Assembly: GCF_043290135.1 (NCBI RefSeq)
Contig: NW_027464602.1
Coordinates: 5,394,001-5,458,000 of the forward strand
Length of the DNA: 64,000 nucleotides
DNA from: Rhipicephalus microplus
Taxonomy: Eukaryota; Arthropoda; Arachnida; Ixodida; Ixodidae
Direction of reading: 5' to 3'
The notes beneath the pieces are model-generated. The model worked only from the letters and a program-made list of their open reading frames with translations. It ran no database searches and was not told the DNA's origin. Of this stretch, positions 38,701 through 52,224 are shown piece by piece (position 1 is the stretch's first letter; the number at the start of each line of letters is the position of its first letter). The translations under genes and the position numbers were made by a program.

Positions 38701-40881
38701 AACATAATTTCAAAGCTATTACCGCAAAGAAAAAAGCAACACACCACTCCCGGGAGGGCTCGAAACTCCAAACTTTCGATTAACAGCCGATCGCGCTAGC
38801 CAATTGCGCCACGGAGACAGTCGTGCTCCACTCTCACCACCATCAGAACATATCTTCAAAGCTATCAGCGCAAAGAAAAAAGCAAAACACCACTCCCGGG
38901 ACGGCTCGAACCTCCAACTTTTCGGTTAACAGCCGATCGCGCAGGCCAATTGCGCCACGCAGACAGTCCTGCTCCACTCTCACCCCCATCAGAACATAAT
39001 TTCAAAGCTATTACCGCAAAGAAAAAAGCAACACACCACTCCCGGGAGGGCTCGAAACTCCAAACTTTCGATTAACAGCCGATCGCGCTAGCCCATTGCG
39101 CCACGGAGGCAGTCTTGCTCCACTCTCACCATCATCAGAACATATCTTCAAAGCTATCAGCGCAAAGAAAAAAAAGCGCTGCACCACCACTGGGTGGGCT
39201 CGAACCTCTAACCTTTCGGTTAACAGCCGATCGCGCTAGCCCATTGCGCCACAAAGACAGTCTTGCTCCACTCTCACCACCATCAGAACATAACTTCAAA
39301 GCTATCAGCGCAAAGAAAAAAGCAACACACCACTCCCGGGAGGGCTCGAAACTCCAACCTTTCGGTCAAAAGCCGATCGCGCTAGCTCATTGCGCCACGC
39401 AGGCAGTCTTGCTCCACTCTCACCATCATCAGAACATATCTTCAAAGCTATCAGCCCAAAGAAAAAAAAGCGCCATACCACCACCGGGTGGGCTCGAACC
39501 TCCGACCTTTTGGTTAACAGCAGATCGCGCTAGCCAATTGCTCCATGGAGACAATCGTGCTCCACTCTCACCACCATCAGAACATATCTTCAAAGCTATC
39601 AGCGCAAAGAAAAAAAGCGCCGCACCACCAGCGGGTGGGCTCGAACCTCCAACCTTTCGGTTAACAGCCGATCGCGCAAGCCAATTGCGCCACGGAGACA
39701 GTCCTGCTCCACTCTCACCACCATCAGTACATATCTTCAAAGGTATCAGCCCAAAGAAAAAAGCAACACACCACTCCCGGGAGGGCTCGAAACTCCAACC
39801 TTTCGGTCAAAAGCCGATCGCGCTAGCTCATTGCGCCACGCAGGCAGTCTTGCTCTACTCTCACCATCATCAGAACATATCTTCAAAGCTATCAGCCCAA
39901 AGAAAAAAAAGCGCCATACCACCACCGGGTGGGCTCGAACCTCCGACCTTTTGGTTAACAGCAGATCGCGCTAGCCAATTGCTCCATGGAGACAATCGTG
40001 CTCCACTCTCACCACCATCAGAACATATCTTCAAAGCTATCAGCGCAAAGAAAAAAAGCGCCGCACCACCACCGGGTGGGCTCGAACCTCCAACCTTTCG
40101 GTTAACAGCCGATCACGCAAGCCAATTGCGCCACGGAGACAGTCCTGCTCCACTCTCACCACCATCAGTACATATCTTCAAAGGTATCAGCCCAAAGAAA
40201 AAAAAGCGCCGCACCACCACTGGGTGGGCTCGAACCTCTGACTTTTCGGTTAACAGCCGATCGCGCTAGCCAATCGCGCCACGGAGACAGTCCTGCTCCT
40301 TCTCACCACCATCAGAACATATCTTCAAAGCTATCAGCCCAAAGAAAAAAACCACCGCACCACCACCGGGTGGGCTCGAACCAAAACCTTTCGGTTCACA
40401 GCCGATCGCGCTAGCCAATTGCCCCACGGAGACAGTCGTGCTCCACTCTCACCACCATCAGAACATTTCTTCAGAGCTATCACCCCAAAGAAAAAAAAAG
40501 TGCCGCACCACCACCGGGTGGGCTCGAACCTCCAACCTTTCGGTTAACAGCCGATCGCGCTAGCCAATTGCGCCACGAAGACAGTCCTGGTCCACTCTCA
40601 CCACCATCAGAACATATCTTCAAAGCTATTACCGCAAAGAAAAAAGCAACACACCACTCCCGGGAGGGCTCAAAACTCCAACCTTTCGGTTAACAGGCGA
40701 TCGCGCTAGCCCATTGCGCCACGGAGGCAGTCTTGCTCCACTCTCACCATCATCAGAACATATCTTCAAAGCTATCAGCCCAAAGAAAAAAAAGCGCCGC
40801 ACCACCACCGGGTGGGCTCGAACCTCCAACTTTTAGGTTAACAGCCGATCACGCTAGCCAATTGCGCCACGGAGACAGTCC
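35732..40881. repeat. 5,150-bp higher-order repeat B1 (first half of 10,445-bp copy B)
   Basis: Matches A1 at a constant +10,445 bp with only scattered single-base differences that I could find. One example is gatcgtgctagcc near 29960 against gatcgcgctagcc near 40405. It also matches A2 at +5,295 bp up to ~39386. The junction with A2 is ambiguous within about 46 bp because all flanks share those bases. Confidence 0.85.
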
Positions 40882-43800
40882 TGCTCCACTCTCACCATCA
40901 TCAGAACATATCTTCAAAGCTATCAGCCCACAGAAAAAAAAGCACCCCACCATCACCGGGTGGGCTCGAACTTCCAACCTTTCGGTTAACAGCCGATCGC
41001 GCTAGCCAACTGCGCCACGGAGACAGTCGTGCTCCACTCTCACCACCATCAGAACATATCTTCAAAGCTATCAGCGCAAAGAAAAAAGCAACACACCACT
41101 CCAGGGAGGGCTCGAAACTCCAACCTTTCGGTTACCAGCCGATCGCGCTAGCCAATTGCGCCACGGAGACAGTCCTGCTCTACTCTCACCACCATCAGCT
41201 CATATCTTCAAAGCTATCAGCCCAAAGAAAAAAAAGCGCTATACCACCACCGGGTGGGCTCGAACCTCCGACCTTTTGGTTAACAGCCGATCGCGCTAGC
41301 CAATTGCGCCATGGAGACAGTCCTGCTCCAATCTCACCACCATCAGAACATATCTTCAAAGCTATCAGCACAAAGAAAAAAAAGCGCCGCACCACCACCG
41401 GGTGGGCTCAAACCTCCAACCTTTCGGTTAACAGCCGATCGCGCTAGCCAACTGCGCCACGGAGACAGTCGTGCTCCACTCTCACCACCATCAGAACATA
41501 TCTTCAAAGCTATCAGCGCAAAGAAAAAAGCAACACACCACTCCCGGGAGGGCTCGAGTCTCCAACCTTTCGGTTAACAGCCGATCGCGCTAGCATATTG
41601 CGCCACGGAGACAGTCCTGCTCTACTCTCACCACCCTCAGAACATATCTTCAAAGCTATCAGCCCAAAGAAAAAAAAGCGCCGCACCACCGCCGGGTGGG
41701 CTCGAAACTCCAACCTTTCGGTCAACAGGCGATCGCGCTAGCCAATTGCGCCACGGAGACAGTCCTGCTCCACTCTCACCACCATCAGAACATATCTTCA
41801 AAGCTATCAGTCCAAAGACAAAAAAGCGCCATACCACCACAGGGTGGGCTCGAACCTCCGACCTTTTGGTTAACAGCCGATCGCGCTAGCCAATTGCGCC
41901 ACGGAGACAGTCCTGCTCCACTCTCACCACCATCAGAACATATCTTCAAAGCTATCAGCGCAAAGAAAAAAAAGCGCCGCACCACCACTGGGTGGGCTCG
42001 AACCTCTGATTTTTCGGTTAACAGCCGATCATGCTAGCCAATTGCACCACGGAGACAGTCCTGCTCCCTCTCACCACCATCAGAACATATCTTCAAAGCT
42101 ATCAGCCCAAAGAAAAAAACCACCGCACCACAACCAGGTGGGCTTGAACCTCCAACCTTTCTGTTAACTGCATTCGCGCTAGCCAATTGCGCCACGGAGA
42201 CAGTCCTGCTCCACTCTCACCACCATCAGAACATATCTTCAAAGCTATCAGCCCACAGAAAAAAAAGCGCCACACCACCACCGGGAGAGCTCGAACCTCC
42301 AACTTTTCGGGTAACAGCCGATCGCGCTAGCCAATTGCTCCATGGAGACAATCGTTCTCCACTCTCACCACCATCAGAACATATCTTCAAAGCTATCAGC
42401 GCAAAGAAAAAAAAGCGCCGCACCACCACCGGGTGGGCTCGAACCTCCAACCTTTCGGTTAACAGCCGATCGCGCAAGCCAATTGCGCCACGGAGACAGT
42501 CCTGCTCCACTCTCACCACCATCAGAACATATCTTCAAAGGTATCAGCCCAAAGAAAAAAAAGCGCCGCACCACCACTGGGTGGGCTCGAACCTCTGACT
42601 TTTCGGTTAACAGCCGATCATGCTAGCCAATTGCACCACGGAGACAGTCCTGCTCCCTCTCACCACCATCAGAACATATCTTCAGAGCTATCAGCCCAAA
42701 GAAAAAAACCACCGCACCACCACCAGGTGGGCTCGAACCTCCAACCTTTCTGTTAACAGCCAATCGCGCTAGCCAATTGCGCCACGGAGACAGTCCTGCT
42801 CCACTCTCACCACCATCAGAACATATCTTCAAAGCTATCAGCACAAAGAAAAAAAAGCGCCGCACCGCCACCGGGTGGGCTCAAACCTCCAACCTTTCGG
42901 TTAACAGCCGATCGCGCTAGCCAACTGCGCCACGGAGACAGTCGTGCTCCACTCTCACCACCATCAGAACATATCTTCAAAGCTATCAGCGCAAAGAAAA
43001 ATGCAACACACCACTCCCGGGAGGGCTCGAGTCTCCAACCTTTCGGTTAACAGCCGATCGCGCTAGCCAATTGCGCCACGGAGACAGTCCTGCTCCACTC
43101 TCACCACCATCAGAACATATCTTCAAAGCTATCAGTCCAAAGAAAAAAAAGCGCCATACCACCACAGGGTGGGCTCGAACCTCCGACCTTTTGGTTAACA
43201 GCCGATCGCGCTAGCCAATTGCGCCATGGAGACAGTCCTGCTCCACTCTCACCACCATCAGAACATATCTTCAAAGCTATCAGCGCAAAGAAAAAAAGCG
43301 CCGCACCACCACCGGGTGGGCTCGAACCTCCAACTTTTCGGTTAACAGCCGATCACGCTAGCCAATTGCGCCACGAAGACAGTCCTGCTCCGCTCTCACC
43401 ACCATCAGAACATATCTTCAAAGCTATCAGCCCACAGAAAAAAAGCGCCGCACAAACACCGGGTAGGCTCGAACCTCCAACTTTTCGGTTAACAGCCGAT
43501 CACGCTAGCCAATTGCGCCACGGAGACAGTCCTGCTCCACTCTCACCACCATCAGAACATATCTTCAAAGCTATCAGCCCACAGAAAAAAAAAGCGCCGC
43601 ACAACCACCGGGTGGGCTCGAACCTCCAAATTTTCGGTTAACAGCCGACCGCGCTAGCCAATTGCGCCACAGAGACAGTCGTGCTCCACTCTCACCACCA
43701 TCAGAACATATCTTCAAAGCTATCAGCGCAAAGAAAAAAGCAAAACACCACTCCCGGGAGGGCTTGAACCTCCAACTTTTCGGTTAACAGCCGATCGCGC

Positions 43801-46176
43801 TGGCCAATTGCGCCACGCAGACAGTCCTGCTCCACTCTCACCACCATCAGAACATAATTTCAAAGCTATTACCGCAAAGAAAAAAGCAACACACCACTCC
43901 CGGGAGGGCTCGAAACTCCAAACTTTCGATTAACAGCCGATCGCGATAGCCAATTGCGCCACGGAGACAGTCGTGCTCCACTCTCACCACCATCAGAACA
44001 TATCTTCAAAGCTATCAGCGCAAAGAAAAAAGCAAAACACCACTCCCGGGACGGCTCGAACCTCCAACTTTTCGGTTAACAGCCGATCGCGCAGGCCAAT
44101 TGCGCCACGCAGACAGTCCTGCTCCACTCTCACCCCCATCAGAACATAATTTCAAAGCTATTACCGCAAAGAAAAAAGCAACACACCACTCCCGGGAGGG
44201 CTCGAAACTCCAAACTTTCGATTAACAGCCGATCGCGCTAGCCCATTGCGCCACGGAGGCAGTCTTGCTCCACTCTCACCATCATCAGAACATATCTTCA
44301 AAGCTATCAGCGCAAAGAAAAAAAAGCGCTGCACCACCACTGGGTGGGCTCGAACCTCTAACCTTTCGGTTAACAGCCGATCGCGCTAGCCCATTGCGCC
44401 ACAAAGACAGTCTTGCTCCACTCTCACCACCATCAGAACATAACTTCAAAGCTATCAGCGCAAAGAAAAAAGCAACACACCACTCCCGGGAGGGCTCGAA
44501 ACTCCAACCTTTCGGTCAAAAGCCGATCGCGCTAGCCCATTGCGCCACAAAGACAGTCTTGCTCCACTCTCACCACCATCAGAACATAACTTCAAAGCTA
44601 TCAGCACAAAGAAAATAGCAACACACCACTCCCGGGAGGGCTCGAAACTCCAACCTTTCGGTCAAAAGCCGATCGCGCTAGCTCATTGCGCCACGCAGGC
44701 AGTCTTGCTCCACTCTCACCATCATCAGAACATATCTTCAAAGCTATCAGCCCAAAGAAAAAAAAGCGCCATACCACCACCGGGTGGGCTCGAACCTCCG
44801 ACCTTTTGGTTAACAGCAGATCGCGCTAGCCAATTGCTCCATGGAGACAATCGTGCTCCACTCTCACCACCATCAGAACATATCTTCAAAGCTATCAGCG
44901 CAAAGAAAAAAAGCGCCGCACCACCAGCGGGTGGGCTCGAACCTCCAACCTTTCGGTTAACAGCCGATCGCGCAAGCCAATTGCGCCACGGAGACAGTCC
45001 TGCTCCACTCTCACCACCATCAGTACATATCTTCAAAGGTATCAGCCCAAAGAAAAAAAAGCGCCGCACCACCACTGGGTGGGCTCGAACCTCTGACTTT
45101 TCGGTTAACAGCCGATCGCGCTAGCCAATCGCGCCACGGAGACAGTCCTGCTCCCTCTCACCACCATCAGAACATATCTTCAAAGCTATCAGCCCAAAGA
45201 AAAAAAAGTGCCGCACCACCACCGGGTGGGCTCGAACCTCCAACCTTTCGGTTAACAGCCGATCGCGCTAGCCAATTGCGCCACGAAGACAGTCTTGGTC
45301 CACTCTCACCACCATCAGAACATATCTTCAAAGCTATTACCGCAAAGAAAAAAGCAACACACCACTCCCGGGAGGGCTCAAAACTCCAACCTTTCGGTTA
45401 ACAGGCGATCGCGCTAGCCCATTGCGCCACGGAGGCAGTCTTGCTCCACTCTCACCATCATCAGAACATATCTTCAAAGCTATCAGCCCAAAGAAAAAAA
45501 AGCGCCATACCACCACAGGGTGGGCTCGAACCTCCGACCTTTCGGTTAACAGCCGATCACGCTAGCCAATTGCGCCACGAAGACAGTCCTGCTCCGCTCT
45601 CACCACCATCAGAACATATCTTCAAAGCTATCAGCCCACAGAAAAAAAGCGCCGCACAACCACCGGGTAGGCTCGAACCTCCAACTTTTCGGTTAACAGC
45701 CGATCACGCTAGCCAATTGCGCCACGGAGACAGTCCTGCTCCACTCTCACCACCATCAGAACATATCTTCAAAGCTATCAGCCCACAGAAAAAAAAGCGC
45801 CGCACAACCACCGGGTGGGCTCGAACCTCCAAATGTTCGGTTAACAGCCGACCGCGCTAGCCAATTGCGCCACAGAGACAGTCGTGCTCCACTCTCACCA
45901 CCATCAGAACATATCTTCAAAGCTATCAGCGCAAAGAAAAAAGCAAAACACCACTCCCGGGAGGGCTTGAACCTCCAACTTTTCGGTTAACAGCCGATCG
46001 CGCTGGCCAATTGCGCCACGCAGACAGTCCTGCTCCACTCTCACCCCCATCAGAACATAATTTCAAAGCTATTACCGCAAAGAAAAAAGCAACACACCAC
46101 TCCCGGGAGGGCTCAAAACTCCAAACTTTCGATTAACAGCCGATCGCGCTAGCCCATTGCGCCACGGAGGCAGTCT
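40882..46176. repeat. 5,295-bp higher-order repeat B2 (second half of 10,445-bp copy B)
   Basis: Matches A2 at +10,445 bp, including the extra unit near 44520-44660 and the rare gatcgcgatagcc variant (33500 and 43943). The match ends at 46222, where atcagcgcaaag replaces atcagcccacag. Rare private differences include gcaccgccaccggg near 42864 and gcaccccaccatc near 40943 (the latter at the end of B1). Confidence 0.85.
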
Positions 46177-49100
46177 TGCTCCACTCTCACCATCATCAGA
46201 ACATATCTTCAAAGCTATCAGCGCAAAGAAAAAAAAGCGCTGCACCACCACTGGGTGGGCTCGAACCTCCAACCTTTCGGTTAACAGCCGATCGCGCTAG
46301 CCCACTGCGCCACAAAGACAGTCTTGCTCCACTCTCACCACCATCAGAACATAACTTTAAAGCTATCAGCGCAAAGAAAAAAGCAACACACCACTCCCGG
46401 GAGGGCTCGAAACTCCAACCTTTCGGTCAAAAGCCGATCGCGCTAGCTCATTGCGCCACAAAGACAGTCTTGCTCCACTCTCACCACCATCAGAACATAA
46501 CTTCAAAGCTATCAGCACAAAGAAAAAAGCAACACACCACTCCCGGGAGGGCTCGAAACTCCAACCTTTCGGTCAAAAGCCGATCGCGCTAGCTCATTGC
46601 GCCACGCAGGCAGTCTTGCTCCACTCTCACCATCATCAGAACATATCTTCAAAGCTATCAGCCCAAAGAATAAAAGCGCCATACCACCACCGGGTGGGCT
46701 CGAACCTCCGACCTTTTGGTTAACAGCAGATCGCGCTAGCCAATTGCTCCATGGAGACAATCGTGCTCCACTCTCACCACCATCAGAACATATCTTCAAA
46801 GCTATCAGCGCAAAGAAAAAAAGCGCCGCACCACCAGCGGGTGGGCTCGAACCTCCAACCATTCGGTTAACAGCCGATCGCGCAAGCCAATTGCGCCACG
46901 GAGACAGTCCTGCTCCACTCTCACCACCATCAGAACATAACTTCAAAGCTATCAGCGCAAAGAAAAAAGCAACACACCACTCCCGGGAGGGCTCGAAACT
47001 CCAACCTTTCGGTCAAAAGCCGATCGCGCTAGCCCATTGCGCCACAAAGACAGTCTTGCTCCACTCTCACCACCATCAGAACATAACTTCAAAGCTATCA
47101 GCACAAAGAAAAAAGCAACACACCACTCCCGGGAGGGCTCGAAACTCCAACCTTTCGGTCAAAAGCCGATCGCGCTAGCTCATTGCGCCACGCAGGCAGT
47201 CTTGCTCCACTCTCACCATCATCAGAACATATCTTCAAAGCTATCAGCCCAAAGAAAAAAAAGCGCCATACCACCACCGGGTGGGCTCGAACCTCCGACC
47301 TTTTGGTTAACAGCAGATCGCGCAAGCCAATTGCGCCACGGAGACAGTCCTGCTCCACTCTCACCACCATCAGTACATATCTTCAAAGGTATCAGTCCAA
47401 AGAAAAAAAAGCGCCGCACCACCACTGGGTGGGCTCGAACCTCTGACTTTTCGGTTAACAGCCGATCGCGCTAGCCAATCGCGCCACGGAGACAGTCCTG
47501 CTCCTTCTCACCACCATCAGAACATATCTTCAAAGCTATCAGCCCAAAGAAAAAAACCACCGCACCACCACCGGGTGGGCTCGAACCAAAACCTTTCGGT
47601 TCACAGCCGATCGCGCTAGCCAATTGCCCCACGGAGACAGTCGTGCTCCACTCTCACCACCATCAGAACATTTCTTCAGAGCTATCACCCCAAAGAAAAA
47701 AAAGTGCCGCACCACCACCGGGTGGGCTCGAACCTCCAACCTTTCGGTTAACAGCCGATCGCGCTAGCCAATTGCGCCACGAAGACAGTCCTGGTCCACT
47801 GTCACCACCATCAGAACATATCTTCAAAGTTATTACCGCAAAGAAAAAAGCAACACACCACTCCCGGGAGGGCTCAAAACTCCAACATTTCGGTTAACAG
47901 GCGATCGCGCTAGCCCATTGCGCCACGGAGGCAGTCTTGCTCCACTCTCACCATCATCAGAACATATCTTCAAAGCTATCAGCCCAAAGAAAAAAAAGCG
48001 CCGCACCACCACCGGGTGGGCTCGAACCTCCAACTTTTTGGTTAACAGCCGATCACGCTAGCCAATTGCGCCACGGAGACAGTCCTGCTCCACTCTCACC
48101 ATCATCAGAACATATCTTCAAAGCTATCAGCCCACAGAAAAAAAAGCGCCCCACCATCACCGGGTGGGCTCGAACTTCCAACCTTTCGGTTAACAGCCGA
48201 TTGCGCTAGCCAACTGCGCCACGGAGACAGTCGTGCTCCACTCTCACCACCATCAGAACATATCTTCAAAGCTATCAGCGCAAAGAAAAAAGCAACACAC
48301 CACTCCAGGGAGGGCTCGAAACTCCAACCTTTCGGTTACCAGCCGATCGCGCTAGCCAATTGCGCCACGGAGACAGTCCTGCTCTACTCTCACCACCATC
48401 AGAACATATCTTCAAAGCTATCAGCCCAAAGAAAAAAAAGCGCTATACCACCACCGGGTGGGCTCGAACCTCCGACCTTTTGGTTAACAGCCGATCGCGC
48501 TAGCCAATTGCGCCATGGAGACAGTCCTGCTCCAATCTCACCACCATGAGAACATATCTTCGAAGCTATCAGCCCAAAAAAAAAGCGCCGCACCACCACC
48601 GGGTGGGCTTGAACTACCAACTTTTCGGTTAACAGCCGATCACGCTAGCCAATTGCGCCACGGAGACAGTCCTGCTTCACTCTCACCACCATCAGAACAT
48701 ATCTTCAAAGCTATCAGCCCAAAGAAAAAAAAAGCGCCACACCACCACCGGGAGAGCTCGAACCTCCAACTTTTCGGGTAACAGCCGATCGCGCTAGCCA
48801 ATTGCGCCACGGAGATAGTCCTGCTCCACTCTCACCACCATCAGAACATATCTTCAAAGGTATCAGCCCAAAGAAAAAAAAGCGCCGCACCACCACTGGG
48901 TGGGCTCGAACCTCTGACTTTTCGGTTAACAGCCGATCATGCTAGCCAATTGCACCACGGAGACAGTCCTGCTCCCTCTCACCACCATCAGAACATATCT
49001 TCAAAGCTATCAGCCCAAAGAAAAAAACCACCGCACCACCACCAGGTGGGCTCGAACCTCCAACCTTTCTGTTAACAGCCAATCGCGCTAGCCAATTGCG

Positions 49101-49284
49101 CCACGGAGACCGTCCTGCTCCACTCTCACCACCATAAGAACATATCTTCAAAGCTATCAGCACAAAGAAAAAAAAGCGCCGCACCACCACCGGGTGGGCT
49201 CAAACCTCCAACCTTTCGGTTAACAGCCGATCGCGCTAGCCAACTGCGCCACGGAGACAGTCGTGCTCCACTCTCACCACCATC

Positions 49285-50711
49285 AGAACATATCTTCAAA
49301 GCTATCAGCGCAAAGAAAAAAGCAACACACCACTCCCGGGAGGGCTCGAGTGTCCAACCTTTCGGTTAACAGCCGATCGCGCTAACATATTGCGCCACGG
49401 AGACAGTCCTGCTCTACTCTCCCCACCCTCAGAACATATCTTCAAAGCTATCAGCCCAAAGAAAAAAAAGCGCCGCACCACCGCCGGGTGGGCTCGAAAC
49501 TCCAACCTTTCGGTCAACAGCCGATCGCGCTAGCCAATTGCGCCACGGAGACAGTCCTGCTCCACTCTCACCACCATCAGAACATATCTTCAAAGCTATC
49601 AGTCCAAAGAAAAAAAAGCGCCATACCACCACAGGGTGGGCTCGAACCTCCGACCTTTTGGTTAACAGCCGATCGCGCTAGCCAATTGCGCCACGGAGAT
49701 AGTCCTGCTCCACTCTCACCACCATCAGAACATATCTTCAAAGCTATCAGCGCAAAGTAAAAAAGCGCCGCACCACCACCGGGTGGGCTCGAACCTCCAA
49801 CTTTTCGGTTAACAGCCGATCACGCTAGCCAATTGCGCCACGAAGACAGTCCTGCTCCGCTCTCACCACCATCAGAACATATCTTCAAAGCTATCAGCCC
49901 ACAGAAAAAAAGCGCCGCACAACCACCGGGTAGGCTCGAACCTCCAACTTTTCGGTTAACAGCCGATCACGCTAGCCAATTGCGCCACGGAGACAGTCCT
50001 GCTCCACTCTCACCACCATCAGAACATATCTTCAAAGCTATCAGCCCACAGAAAAAAAAGCGCCGCACAACCACCGGGTGGGCTCGAACCTCCAAATTTT
50101 CGGTTAACAGCCGATCGCGCTAGCCAATTGCGCCACAGAGACAGTCGTGCTCCACTCTCACCACCATCAGAACATATCTTCAAAGCTATCAGCGCAAAGA
50201 AAAGCGCAAAACACCACTCCCGGGAGGGCTCGAAACTCCAACCTTTCGGTCAACAGCCGATCGCGCTAGCCCATTGCGCCACGGAGACAGTCTTGCCCCC
50301 CTCTCACCACCATCAGAACATATCTTCAAAGCTATCAGCCCAAAGCAAAAAAGCACCGCACCACCACCGGATGGGCTCGAACCTCCAACCTTTCGGTTAA
50401 CAGTCGATCGCGCTAGCCAATTTCGCCACGGAGACAGTCGTGCTCCACTCTCACCACCATCAGAACATATCTTCAAAGCTATCAGCGCAAAGAAAAAAGC
50501 AAAACACCACTCCCGGGAGGGCTCGAACCTCCAACTTTTCGGTTAACAGCCGATCGCGCTGGCCAATTGCGCCACGCAGACAGTACTGCTCCACTCTCAC
50601 CACCATCAGAACATAATTTCAAAGCTATTACCGCAAAGAAAAAAGCAACACACCACTCCCGGGAGGGCTCGAAACTCCAAACTTTCGATTAACAGCCGAT
50701 CGCGCTAGCCA
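49285..50711. repeat. Higher-order duplication with 2,940-bp shift, copy 1
   Basis: About 1.43 kb matching 52225-53651 at a constant shift of 2,940 bp (20 units). Shared rare variants include gcaaagtaaaaaagcgcc (A-run interrupted by T, ~49752 and ~52692), ggagatagtcctgc and ctctccccaccctc. The match ends where ccatttgcgcc (50709) meets ccaattgcgcc (53649). Confidence 0.7.
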
Positions 50712-52224
50712 TTTGCGCCACGGAGACAGTGCTGCTCCACTCTCACCACCGTCAGAACATTTCTTCAGAGCTATCAGCCCAAAAAAAAGCGCCGCACCAC
50801 CACCGGGTGGGCTCGAACCTCCAACCTTTCGGTTAACAGCCGATCGCGCTAGCCAATTGCCCCACGGAGACAGTCGTGCTCCACTCTCACCACCGTCAGA
50901 ACATTTCTTCAGAGCTATCACCCCAAAGAAAAAAAAAGCGCCGCACCACCACCGGGTGGGCTCGAACCTCCAACCTTTCGGTTAACAGCAAATCGCGCTA
51001 GCCAATTGCTCCATGGAGACAATCGTGCTCCACTCTCACCACCATCAGAACATATCTTCGAAGCTATCAGCGCAAAGAAAAAAAAGCGCCGCACCACCAC
51101 CGGGTGGGCTCGAACCTCCAACCTTTCGGTTAACAGCCCATCGCGCAAGCCAATTGCGCCACGGAGACAGTCCTGCTCCACTCTCACCACCATCAGAACA
51201 TATCTTCAAAGGTATCAGCCCAAAGAAAAAAAAGCGCCGCACCACCACTGGGTGGGCTCGAACCTCTGACTTTTCGGTTAACAGCCGATCATCCTAGCCA
51301 ATTGCACCACGGAGACAGTCCTGCTCCCTTCACCACCATCAGAACATATCTTCAAAGCTATCAGCCCAAAGAAAAAAACCACCGCACCACCACCAGGTCG
51401 GCTCGAACCTCCAACCTTTATGTTAACAGCCAATCGCGCTAGCCAATTGCGCCACGGAGACAGTCCTGCTCCACTCTCACCACCATAAGAACATATCTTC
51501 AAAGCTATCAGCACAAAGAAAAAAAAGCGCCGCACCACCACCGGGTGGGCTCAAACCTCCAACCTTTCGGTTAACAGCCGATCGCGCTAGCCAACTGCGC
51601 CACGGAGACAGTCGTGCTCCACTCTCACCACCATCAGAACATATCTTCAAAGCTATCAGCGCAAAGAAAAAAGCAACACACCACTCCCGGGAGGGCTCGC
51701 GTGTCCAACCTTTCGGTTAACAGCCGATCGCGCTAACATATTGCGCCACGGAGACAGTCCTGCTCTACTCTCACCACCCTCAGAACATATCTTCAAAGCT
51801 ATCAGCCCAAAGAAAAAAAAGCGCCGCACCACCGCCGGGTGGGCTCGAAACTCCAACCTTTCGGTCAACAGCCGATCGCGCTAGCCAATTGCGCCACGGA
51901 GACAGTCCTGCTCCACTCTCACCACCATCAGAACATATCTTCAAAGCTATCAGTCCAAAGAAAAAAAAGCGCCATACCACAACAGGGTGGGCTCGAACCT
52001 CCGACCTTTTGGTTAACAGCCGATCGCGCTAGCCAATTGCGCCACGGAGACAGTCCTGCTCCACTCTCACCACCATCAGAACATATCTTCAAAGCTATCA
52101 GCGCAAAGAAAAAAAGCGCCGCACCACCACCGGGTGGGCTCGAACCTCCAACTTTTCGGTTAACAGCCGATCACGCTAGCCAATTGCGCCACGAAGACAG
52201 TCCTGCTCCGCTCTCACCACCATC

